Shown: positions 1 through 5,715 of the stretch, in pieces
How positions within the stretch are numbered: the stretch's first letter is position 1
Layout: every line of letters begins with the position of its first letter
DNA from: an uncultured Chlamydiae bacterium
GTDB taxonomy: Bacteria; Chlamydiota; Chlamydiia; Chlamydiales; SM23-39
Reading direction: 5' to 3'
NCBI GenBank assembly: GCA_903889795.1
Contig: CAISYW010000002.1
Location: 1 to 5,715 of the forward strand
DNA: 5,715 nt
Translations under genes and position numbers: made by a program
The notes under the pieces: generated by a model
Databases searched by the model: none
Told to the model about the DNA's origin: nothing
Seen by the model: the letters and a program-made list of their open reading frames with translations, nothing else

Positions 1-1112
1 ATTTGAACTGACATCGCACTGAGAATCCAAAATGAACTGCTGGCGGAAGGCATGAACATAAAAACGAATGTGGTGATTGTGACGACAATTCCCTGAAAAA
101 AGAGCAGGTTCGTCGGCATTCCGTGCTTATTGAGTTTTTGAAATACCGGTGGCAAGGCGCCATGTTGGGAGGTAGCGTGCAAGGCACGTACAGGGCCGAT
201 GATCCATGCGTTCAGTTCTCCTACGGCTCCAAAGATGATCATGATGGCGATCGGTAGAAGTAAAAATGATAGATTATAATCGGCAAAAAAGATCTGGAAG
301 GCATCCATCAATCCTGCTACGAGGTTAATTTTTTCTGATGGAATGACTAACGCGATGGAGAGAGCTCCGGTAACGTAGAGTATAAATGCAATCAGACTGG
401 CGAGCAAGATTGCACGTGGGAAGTTGCGCCGGGGATTTTGGACTTCCCGAGCGTGTACAGCAGTGACTTCCAGTCCTCCGAACGCTAGAAAAAGACCCGC
501 CAGAAAAACAATATTTTGGAGATCTCCCATCTCAGGGATCAGCGAGCGGGCAGAAAATTGGATTTGCATGGGGTGTCCCAAATAAAGGTATATTAAACCC
601 AAAGCAATGATCAGCAGCCCGGGTAAAATAGTTCCTACGATGACGCCTAAAGCGCTAAACCAGCTGGAAGTTTTCAGGCCTAAACAATTAAAAAGCGTAG
701 CACCCCAAAAACCTCCCAAGATGACGGAGATGATGTAAATCTTATTTTCAGCCAGAGACGGGTTGACGACATAGGCAAAAGTGACGGCTGAGAAAGAGAG
801 GATCGCGGGAAACCAGGTTACGTTATGAATCCATTGCATCCAGACGGCAAAAAATCCCCACTTCGGGCCAAAAGCCTCTTTAACCCAAATATAGATTCCT
901 CCTGTACCCGACCATCCCGTGGCTAATTCAGCCGAAACTAAAGCGCATGGAAATAAAAAACTAACGGCAACCAGCGCGTAAAAGAAGATTAGACCATAAC
1001 CATAATGAGCAACGATGGGCAGATTTCGTAATGAGGCCATCACCGCTAAATTGAGCATTCCAAGTAAAAAAACATTCATAAATCGACGCGGCTGGGCGAC
1101 AGGGGAGTCCAT
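1..1112 (-). CDS. APC-family amino acid permease (glutamate/GABA antiporter-like), 3' end outside window
   Basis: Reading the minus strand from ATG 1112-1110 gives 370 codons without a stop before the window edge, so the C-terminus is missing; this family is usually about 450-500 aa. The product is a hydrophobic inner-membrane protein with roughly ten membrane segments in the visible part. Family features are SLRNLP near residues 27-32, the AELATGW segment (61-67) followed by GGIYIWVKEAFG (71-82), and the conserved APC loop GGLEVTAVHAREVQNPRRNF (212-231) leading into the next helix. It resembles the GadC/XasA-like amino acid antiporters of intracellular bacteria. Substrate cannot be read from sequence; glutamate/GABA is only a family guess. 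The start is supported by a GGAG Shine-Dalgarno at 1123-1120, seven bases before the ATG, and by the short polar N-terminus (MDSPVAQPRR) before the first helix. It is divergent from the Sua5 gene. An alternative promoter to the mirrored pair is TTGAAC (1176-1171) with GAGAAT (1153-1148), 17-bp spacer. Confidence 0.9.
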   Translation of the reverse strand, partial: MDSPVAQPRRFMNVFLLGMLNLAVMASLRNLPIVAHYGYGLIFFYALVAVSFLFPCALVSAELATGWSGTGGIYIWVKEAFGPKWGFFAVWMQWIHNVTWFPAILSFSAVTFAYVVNPSLAENKIYIISVILGGFWGATLFNCLGLKTSSWFSALGVIVGTILPGLLIIALGLIYLYLGHPMQIQFSARSLIPEMGDLQNIVFLAGLFLAFGGLEVTAVHAREVQNPRRNFPRAILLASLIAFILYVTGALSIALVIPSEKINLVAGLMDAFQIFFADYNLSFLLLPIAIMIIFGAVGELNAWIIGPVRALHATSQHGALPPVFQKLNKHGMPTNLLFFQGIVVTITTFVFMFMPSASSSFWILSAMSVQ

Positions 1113-1184
1113 TCAATTTCTCCATTTAAAATATGCTAAAAATCATCATTCTCTCTCGAATGCCTATAAAGTTCAATTATGGAG

Positions 1185-1212
1185 GTAATTGCAAAACTCC
1201 ATTCGGAGTCAA
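1185..1212 (-). promoter_or_regulatory. Candidate promoter for the permease, left arm of palindrome
   Basis: On the minus strand TTGACT (1212-1207) is followed after 16 bases by AATTAC (1190-1185), preceded by TGC, so it has an extended -10 appearance. The -35 matches the sigma70 consensus in five of six positions; the -10 hexamer is weak (three of six). The predicted start near 1178 would give a leader of about 65 nt to the permease ATG. Support comes mainly from the mirror-image copy on the other arm. A second candidate closer to the gene (TTGAAC/GAGAAT, 1176-1148) is equally possible. Confidence 0.35.
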
Positions 1213-1314
1213 ATCCACCCTTTTTCCGCTGGCTTCGAATTTCCCGCAAATCGCCTATAGACAAAAGGATATGTCGCTTTGAGAGAAATCGAACCAGCGA
1301 AAAAATCATCGAAT

Positions 1315-1342
1315 TTGACTATCAAAGCGAGTTTGCAATTAT
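1315..1342 (+). promoter_or_regulatory. Candidate promoter for the sua5 operon, right arm of palindrome
   Basis: TTGACT (1315-1320) is followed after 16 bases by AATTAT (1337-1342), with TGC directly before the hexamer (extended -10). The hexamers match sigma70 consensus in five and four of six positions. A start near 1349-1350 would leave a leader of about 35 nt before the ATG at 1385 and would place transcription initiation outside the palindrome core. A TATACT at 1372-1377 is an alternative -10, but it has no good -35 and would start the RNA almost exactly at the ATG. Confidence 0.45.
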
Positions 1343-1384
1343 CTCCTGGTTCTACTTTTCAGGGAAAAGAGTATACTAAAAGCC

Positions 1385-2299
1385 ATGAAAACGACCCTGC
1401 TTGTTGCTCGACCCCATCTTTCTTCTGACGATCTCGCGATCGCAGCGGATCTTTTAAAAGGCGGCCATCTGGTTGCTATCCCAACAGAAACAGTCTACGG
1501 ACTGGCGGCAGATCTTTTTCAACCCGAAGCTGTAAAAAAAATTTTTTACCTTAAGGGCCGTCCTCCCGACAATCCATTGATTGCCCATATCAGCGCCATT
1601 CATCAACTGGAAAGACTCGTTCAAAATCCAAGCCCTTTGCTTCTTCGGCTGGCCGAGCGATTTTGGCCGGGGCCGTTAACTCTTGTTTTTGAGCGAAGAA
1701 GCGAGGTGCCGGGCATCGTGTCGGCGCAGCTACCGACCATTGCTGTCCGAATGCCATCTCATCCATGCGCACGCCAGATTATTGAAGCTGTTGGTTCGCC
1801 TTTAGCAGCCCCATCGGCTAATTTGTCGGGCCGTCCCAGCCCCACCTCAGCCCAAGATGTGCTCGATGATTTTGAGGGACGTCTTTCCGTTATCATCGAT
1901 GGCGGTGAATGCTCTTTTGGTATCGAATCCACAGTTATCGGTCTCATTGATGAAAGATGCGTGCTGCTGCGTCCGGGAGCGATTCCTCGTCAAGCCATTG
2001 AAGAGGTTTTGTGCACGACTTTACTCGATCCGCCAAAAAACGGTCCCGTTCTATCTCCGGGAATGAAATACCGCCATTATGCACCTAAGGCGAGGGTTTA
2101 TCTCGTTGATAACCAAGATGATTTAAAAGTCTCAAAGGGCTCAACCTATTTACCCGATGACCTCAACGCACAGAATCTATATTCACACTTGCGCAAAGCG
2201 GATCGTCTGGGTTATTTGGAGATAGTGATTGTTCTCAATTCGCAAATTCGTTCCGATGAAGCATTAATGAATCGTCTGACAAGAGCAAGTTGTGGGTAA
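1385..2299 (+). CDS. sua5: L-threonylcarbamoyladenylate synthase, Sua5/YrdC family
   Basis: A 304-aa cytosolic enzyme expected to condense threonine, bicarbonate and ATP to threonylcarbamoyl-AMP, the donor for t6A at position 37 of ANN-decoding tRNAs; TsaD, TsaB and TsaE would finish the reaction but are not in this window. The YrdC-type domain spans about residues 15-205: PTETVYGLAAD (33-43), KGRPPDNPLIAHI (57-69), FWPGPLTLVF (93-102), TIAVRMPSHP (118-127), PLAAPSANLSGRPSPTSAQD (139-158), IIDGG (170-174), GIESTVI (179-185) and LLRPGAI (194-200). The Sua5 linker SPGMKYRHYAPKA (224-236) follows, then a C-terminal Sua5 domain of about 70 residues, shorter than the roughly 110 usual, but ending normally (DEALMNRLTRAS). 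ATG 1385 is the first usable start after an in-frame TGA at 1316-1318, and the N-terminal length fits the family. The Shine-Dalgarno is poor: AGGGA lies about 20 nt upstream. First gene of a probable three-gene operon. Confidence 0.95.
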   Translation: MKTTLLVARPHLSSDDLAIAADLLKGGHLVAIPTETVYGLAADLFQPEAVKKIFYLKGRPPDNPLIAHISAIHQLERLVQNPSPLLLRLAERFWPGPLTLVFERRSEVPGIVSAQLPTIAVRMPSHPCARQIIEAVGSPLAAPSANLSGRPSPTSAQDVLDDFEGRLSVIIDGGECSFGIESTVIGLIDERCVLLRPGAIPRQAIEEVLCTTLLDPPKNGPVLSPGMKYRHYAPKARVYLVDNQDDLKVSKGSTYLPDDLNAQNLYSHLRKADRLGYLEIVIVLNSQIRSDEALMNRLTRASCG

Positions 2300-2300
2300 G

Positions 2301-2906
2301 ATGAAAATTTTGAATGCAAATGAAAGTGATTTTTTTTTCAGGCTCAGTCAGTCAGGGCCTGTGATTGAACCTTCGGAAATCATCACCGGCCGCGATGATT
2401 CGCCCCATGTTCATCAGCAGCCAGCCAATCCATTGATACGCTTCCTCGCTCGTTTCTTTGACTATTCGATCTTTTTTACTCTTTTGCACATCGTATCAGG
2501 ACCGATTTCTCTACCCGGGTTTGGCCGGATCTTTCCGATTGAATTTTTGGCTTGGGTTCCTATTGAAACTCTTTTATTGGCAACGTGGGGTACGACTCCG
2601 GGAAAATGGCTTTTGCGCACAGAGATCAAAAGAAGATTTTCGAATCGTCTTTCGTTCCGCTCGGCATTCAGAAGAAGTTTTTCGGTTTATTTTAGAGGCC
2701 TCGGAATGGGCATTCCTGTGATCAACGTTCTTTGTATGCTCAACGCTTTTTATCGTTTACGTATCTTTCAAACAACGACTTGGGATAAAGAGGAGGGGAC
2801 GTTTGTCATTCACCAATCATTGGTGAAATGGCGTTATTATCTGGCAATCGCAGTCGTTCTTGCCGGAATGATCATATATTCTTTTTGGAAGAAATCCTGG
2901 CTTTAG
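2301..2906 (+). CDS. RDD-family integral membrane protein
   Basis: A small inner-membrane protein of 201 aa (204 if started at GTG 2292, which overlaps the Sua5 gene by 8 bp). ATG 2301 is preferred because it lies one base after the Sua5 stop; neither start has a convincing Shine-Dalgarno. Residues numbered from ATG 2301: a polar N-terminus of about 43 residues, then the first RDD block (RFLARFFDY, 47-55) at the start of a helix, a second helix around 79-96, the hallmark WGTTPGKWLLR (96-106), a basic loop with SFRSAFRRSF (118-127), a third hydrophobic stretch around 133-149, WDKEEGTFVIHQ (161-172), matching the usual C-terminal W-D...GT-V-H part of the domain, and a last helix at about 179-195 ending in KKSWL. 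RDD proteins are poorly characterised; some have been linked to ion or solute transport, but no function can be assigned here. Translation is probably coupled to Sua5. Confidence 0.85.
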   Translation: MKILNANESDFFFRLSQSGPVIEPSEIITGRDDSPHVHQQPANPLIRFLARFFDYSIFFTLLHIVSGPISLPGFGRIFPIEFLAWVPIETLLLATWGTTPGKWLLRTEIKRRFSNRLSFRSAFRRSFSVYFRGLGMGIPVINVLCMLNAFYRLRIFQTTTWDKEEGTFVIHQSLVKWRYYLAIAVVLAGMIIYSFWKKSWL

Positions 2907-2921
2907 TCTATTAGCTGGGAT

Positions 2922-5060
2922 ATGGCGCCATCTCGAAATCTACATCCTCTCGAGAAAATGTTTACCCCCCAAAATATCGCAGTGATTGGAGCCAGCGAGC
3001 GTATGCACAGCGTGGGGCACACGTTGATGAGAAACCTGTTGGCAGCCTCGTTTGGCGGAAATATCTATCCCGTCAATCCGAAGCACTCATCAATATTGGG
3101 AAAAAAATGCTACCCATCGATTAAAAGCATTCCCGCTCAGGTGGATCTAGCAATTATCGTCACACCGGCCAAAACGGTTCCCGCAATCGTAGCCGAGTGC
3201 GTTGAGGCGCATCTATTTTCAGTCATCATCATTTCCGCAGGATTTAAAGAAGCGGGCGCGCCGGGGATCGCACTGGAAGAACAGATTCTCTTTCATGCTC
3301 GCGGCCGCATGCGCATCATTGGACCGAACTGTCTGGGCGTTATGCGTCCATCAACCGGTCTAAACGCAACATTTGCTCATGGAATGGCCTTGCCGGGATC
3401 CATTGCTTTTCTCTCTCAGTCGGGAGCATTTTGTACGGCTGTTTTGGATTGGAGCTTAAAAGAACAGGTGGGGTTCAGCTCTTTTGTTTCGATCGGCTCA
3501 ATGATTGACGTCGGCTGGGGGGATCTTCTCGATTATTTTGGCAACGATCCGGAAACGAAGACAATTTTGATCTACATGGAAAGCGTGGGCGATGCAAAGG
3601 CATTTTTGTCGGCTGCTCTAAGGGTATCGTATGCTAAGCCCATCATCCTTTTAAAGGTGGGACGCAGCGCCGAAGCGGCTCAGGCCGCGATTTCCCATAC
3701 AGGTTCTTTGGCGGGAAATGATGATCTCTTTTCGGCTGCGATGCAGCGCGTTCATGTGCTGAGAATTGATTCCATCGCAGAGCTCTTCAATATGGCCAAT
3801 TTTTTAGCCAAACAACCGGTGCCAAAAGGACCTCATCTTACGATCATCACAAATGCAGGCGGCCCGGGCGTCGTTGCAACGGATGCATTGATCGGAATGG
3901 GCGGGCAATTAACCACATTGAGTCCTTCAACCATTGGGGCCTTTGATGCGATATTATCTCCGCATTGGAACCCCAATCCCATTGATGTTTTAGGAGATGC
4001 TTCTCCTGAAAAATATGCAAAAGCGGCTCAAATCATAAGCAAAGAGAAAGCCTCCGAAGGAACTCTTGTCATTCTTACTCCCCAAGATATGACTGATCCC
4101 ACCAAAACGGCAGAGTTTATTAAGCCGTATGCTCACTTACAGACACCGATGATGGCCAGCTGGATGGGGTGCGATTCCATTGAGGAGGGAAAAGATCTGC
4201 TCAATCAATATCAAATCCCTGTTTTTGCCTATCCCGATATGGCTGTAAATACTTTTGCATCCCTTTGGAAACATGCAAAAGAGCAGCAACCTCTTAAGAT
4301 AGAAAAAACAGAGCATCTCGACTTGTGTGATTTTCATAAAGTAGAGAAAATCATCCAAAATGCACAAGCCAAAAATCGCACGATTCTCGATGAGTGGGAA
4401 TCGAAAAAAATCATTCAGGCATATGGAATAAAGACAGTTCCGACTGAAATTGCACGGAACGTCGATGAGGCGGTCGAGCTAGCTCAAAAGTTTGGTTTTC
4501 CGGTCGTTTTAAAACTTTTTTCCCTAACGATTACGCATAAAGCAAAAGTCGGCGGGGTCAAACTCAATCTCAATGACGCCCCAGCCGTTATAAAGGCCTT
4601 TCGCGAGATCGAATCATCTGTCGGTCAGTTGGCAGGCCCCGACCATTTTCAGGGAGTGACGGTTCAACCGATGATTAATTGGGATGGCTATGAACTTCTT
4701 CTCGGTAGCATGACAGATGAGCAATTTGGGCCCGTCATTCTTTTTGGCCTAGGTGGGAAATTGGTCGAGATCATTAAGGATCGCGCGGTAGGGTTCCCGC
4801 CTTTGACGAAGATTTGGGCGCAACGCTTGATGAGACAAACGAAGATTGATCAAGCAATCAATGAAAGCTCTCTTGAACAAACGCTGCTGCAATTCAGCCA
4901 TCTCATTGTCCAACATCCCTGGATTAAAGAATGCGACATCAATCCCATAATCACTTTAAAAGATGATCTGATGGCTCTTGATGCACGAATCATTTTACAT
5001 GACGCGCATCACAAAAAAGAGGATTTGCCAAAACCTGTTTTTATTCAGCGGAAGGAATAG
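2922..5060 (+). CDS. Acetate/acyl-CoA ligase (ADP-forming), fused alpha-beta, no GNAT domain
   Basis: A 712-aa cytosolic enzyme expected to catalyse acyl-CoA + ADP + Pi = acid + CoA + ATP via phosphohistidine. The alpha part has a CoA-binding Rossmann domain (14-140; FTPQNIAVIGAS at 14-25, VNPKH at 51-55, GPNCLGV at 134-140) and ligase-CoA domains (about 155-450) with SQSGAF (165-170) and ISHTGSLAGND (257-267), where His259 is the expected phosphorylated residue; NAGGPGVVATDA (311-322) follows. The ATP-grasp beta part (about 485-692) has PVVLK (527-531), ITHKAKVGGVKLNL (537-550) with His539, probably the second phosphohistidine, GVTVQPM (578-584), FGPVILFGLGG (602-612), DRAVGFPPL (620-628), DINPI (672-676) and ALDARI (685-690). 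Segments such as DRAVGFPPL and GFSSF...LLDYF recall the synthetase portion of bacterial PatZ/Pka, but the protein stops where the GNAT acetyltransferase would begin. About ten residues including the usual G-x-RG loop are absent between 637 and 672. The gene follows RDD by 15 bp; a GGGA lies too close to ATG 2922 to be a good Shine-Dalgarno. ATG 2958 is possible but would drop the family's HPLEK lead-in. Confidence 0.92.
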   Translation: MAPSRNLHPLEKMFTPQNIAVIGASERMHSVGHTLMRNLLAASFGGNIYPVNPKHSSILGKKCYPSIKSIPAQVDLAIIVTPAKTVPAIVAECVEAHLFSVIIISAGFKEAGAPGIALEEQILFHARGRMRIIGPNCLGVMRPSTGLNATFAHGMALPGSIAFLSQSGAFCTAVLDWSLKEQVGFSSFVSIGSMIDVGWGDLLDYFGNDPETKTILIYMESVGDAKAFLSAALRVSYAKPIILLKVGRSAEAAQAAISHTGSLAGNDDLFSAAMQRVHVLRIDSIAELFNMANFLAKQPVPKGPHLTIITNAGGPGVVATDALIGMGGQLTTLSPSTIGAFDAILSPHWNPNPIDVLGDASPEKYAKAAQIISKEKASEGTLVILTPQDMTDPTKTAEFIKPYAHLQTPMMASWMGCDSIEEGKDLLNQYQIPVFAYPDMAVNTFASLWKHAKEQQPLKIEKTEHLDLCDFHKVEKIIQNAQAKNRTILDEWESKKIIQAYGIKTVPTEIARNVDEAVELAQKFGFPVVLKLFSLTITHKAKVGGVKLNLNDAPAVIKAFREIESSVGQLAGPDHFQGVTVQPMINWDGYELLLGSMTDEQFGPVILFGLGGKLVEIIKDRAVGFPPLTKIWAQRLMRQTKIDQAINESSLEQTLLQFSHLIVQHPWIKECDINPIITLKDDLMALDARIILHDAHHKKEDLPKPVFIQRKE

Positions 5061-5715
5061 CCAAAAGGCTTTTTTTTCTAGCCTCTTCTCTTCGTGTGCA
5101 ATAGAGAATATAGAAATTGCTGCCGACGATGATGGCTGCTCCGATAATGGTGTAGATCCCAACTATTTTTTGCCACCAGAAGAAATCCAAAGCCATCACC
5201 CAGAAGAACGTAGAATAATCAATCGGTGCAAGAGTAGAGCCTTGGGCAAATCGAAGAGCTTGGGCAATTAAATATTGACCCGCAGCGGCGATGACTCCCA
5301 TGATGGTAAATAAACCCCAATGTTCTAAAGGCATTGATTTCCAAGAACTTATAAGAAACGGGCTTGTCACAATAACCATCATTACATTTGGATAAATGGC
5401 GATAGCGAGGCTATGTTCCGTCGAAGCGAGCCGCCGCATGAGAATTTTATTCAAAGCCCCGAGAAACGTGCCGCATAAAACAAGAATAGATGCGAATTCA
5501 AACACATTTGAGCCAAGACGCATGGCAACGATGACTCCCATCATACCGATGCCGACGGCAATCCATCGTTCGCGTCCCACGCTTTCTTTGAGCATAATCG
5601 CGCTCAATATGATCATAAACAATGGAGACGTATAGCTGAGTGTATATACGACGGTAAGAGAGCCCATCGAAATCGCAAACATAAAACAATATGTATAGCA
5701 CAAATTGACGGCGAG
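5041..5715 (-). CDS. EamA/DMT-superfamily transporter, 5' end outside window
   Basis: The minus-strand frame is open from the right window edge to TAA at 5043-5041, giving 224 visible residues. The family is usually about 290-300 aa with ten helices in two EamA repeats, so roughly 70 N-terminal residues lie beyond the edge. The visible part begins in about the third helix. TLSYTSPLFMIILSAIMLKE closes the first repeat, with the P-L-F-x-x-L...L-x-E pattern, and the second repeat includes GQYLIAQALRFAQGSTLAPI followed by DYSTFFWVMALDFFWW. The tail ARKKSLLAIPSAE is polar and cytoplasmic. Members export or import small metabolites, including amino acids, riboflavin and S-adenosylmethionine; the substrate is not readable here. 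The usual acidic residue after the final 'F-W' helix is replaced by WWQKI. A TTG at 5703-5701 could be read as a start but sits inside a helix and is internal. The gene overlaps the CoA synthetase tail-to-tail by 20 bp. Confidence 0.88.
   Translation of the reverse strand, partial: LAVNLCYTYCFMFAISMGSLTVVYTLSYTSPLFMIILSAIMLKESVGRERWIAVGIGMMGVIVAMRLGSNVFEFASILVLCGTFLGALNKILMRRLASTEHSLAIAIYPNVMMVIVTSPFLISSWKSMPLEHWGLFTIMGVIAAAGQYLIAQALRFAQGSTLAPIDYSTFFWVMALDFFWWQKIVGIYTIIGAAIIVGSNFYILYCTRREEARKKSLLAIPSAE
5056..5077 (+). terminator. Weak intrinsic terminator-like hairpin at the end of the operon
   Basis: AGCC (5059-5062), an AAAA loop and GGCT (5067-5070) form a short stem, possibly extended by A5056-A5057 with T5072-T5073 across a mismatch. 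The stem runs straight into a tract of eight T (5070-5077). It begins within the CoA synthetase stop codon and lies inside the 3' coding part of the convergent transporter gene. The four-base stem is short for an efficient terminator, so the call rests on position and the T tract. Confidence 0.4.

Larger units (their letters stand above)
1163..1363. repeat. Long imperfect inverted repeat filling the divergent intergenic region
   Basis: The two halves of this region are reverse complements of each other with small mismatches and bulges. In the core, 1181-1195 pairs with 1332-1346 without interruption (one G-T), 1197-1199 with 1329-1331, 1207-1214 with 1313-1320 (eight perfect), 1221-1232 with 1294-1305 (one mismatch), 1234-1243 with 1285-1293 (one bulge), 1247-1250 with 1278-1281, and 1257-1259 with 1270-1272. 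The centre is about 1260-1269. By hand this is about 60 pairs over arms of about 80 bases. Weaker pairing continues outward (1168-1172 with 1354-1358; 1163-1165 with 1361-1363). It could be a degenerate MITE-like insertion, an inverted duplication of a promoter segment, or a regulator-binding cruciform. No target-site duplication was clearly seen. A 66-codon reading frame inside it (1179-1379) is not believed to be a gene. Confidence 0.8.

Noticed and set aside
1372..1377. TATACT as the -10 of a leaderless sua5 transcript
   Set aside because: It is a good hexamer, but there is no acceptable -35 at 16-18 bp and no TG extension. The start would fall at the ATG itself. Kept only as an alternative to the promoter at 1315-1342.
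1179..1379. 66-codon plus-strand reading frame in the intergenic region
   Set aside because: It lies almost wholly inside the inverted repeat, has no Shine-Dalgarno before its ATG (the GGAGGT comes after it), and the peptide resembles no family I know. The frame is better explained by the palindrome.
1590..1947. Two minus-strand reading frames of about 60 codons inside the Sua5 gene
   Set aside because: They are antisense shadows of a clearly conserved coding sequence and have no recognisable features.
2458..2721. 87-codon plus-strand frame inside the RDD gene
   Set aside because: It is out of frame with the RDD protein, whose motifs (RFLARFFDY, WGTTPGKWLLR) are clear in the other frame.
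4137..4367. 76-codon minus-strand frame inside the CoA synthetase gene
   Set aside because: Antisense to conserved coding sequence, with no family resemblance.
5701..5703. TTG as the true start of the EamA transporter
   Set aside because: The frame remains open to the window edge, and the upstream residues (LAVN) continue a membrane helix. Starting here would remove the first two helices of the family fold, so the gene is partial rather than short.
1..5715. Search for a new defence, toxin or mobile system
   Set aside because: All five coding regions belong to known housekeeping or transporter families. There are no transposase, integrase, nuclease or toxin motifs, no CRISPR-type direct repeats and no tRNA-like folds. 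The only unexplained structure is the intergenic palindrome.

Overview
The window looks like ordinary chromosomal sequence from a Gram-negative bacterium with moderate GC (mid-40s percent by eye). The permease at the left edge belongs to the type of APC transporter that is multiplied in intracellular bacteria such as Chlamydiota and Legionellales. Together with the EamA transporter at the right edge and the compact Sua5, this tentatively suggests a host-associated bacterium of that kind, perhaps an environmental chlamydia. No rRNA, tRNA or phylogenetic marker in the window settles the taxonomy.

Layout: (1) 1-1112, minus strand: most of an APC-family amino acid permease, cut at its C-terminus by the window edge. 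(2) 1113-1384: a 272-bp divergent intergenic region, nearly filled by a long imperfect inverted repeat (core 1181-1346, possibly 1163-1363). Each arm carries an outward-facing promoter-like sequence in mirror-image position. (3) 1385-5060, plus strand: three tightly packed genes, probably one operon: Sua5/YrdC threonylcarbamoyl-AMP synthase, a small RDD-family membrane protein (1-bp gap), and a fused ADP-forming acetyl/acyl-CoA synthetase (15-bp gap). (4) 5041-5715, minus strand: most of an EamA/DMT transporter, cut at its N-terminus by the window edge. It converges on the CoA synthetase gene and overlaps it by 20 bp.

Sua5 makes the activated carbamoyl intermediate for t6A37 tRNA modification. 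The CoA synthetase would interconvert acyl-CoA + ADP + Pi and acid + CoA + ATP. The RDD protein has no assignable function. No shared pathway among the three is evident, so the grouping may only reflect shared transcription. The two edge genes are predicted inner-membrane solute carriers, fitting a scavenging lifestyle.

No CRISPR array, tRNA, rRNA, complete mobile element or recognisable defence system was seen. The most unusual element is the palindromic divergent promoter region. The next is the CoA synthetase, which keeps its catalytic histidine but lacks both a GNAT domain and a usual loop of the ATP-grasp half.
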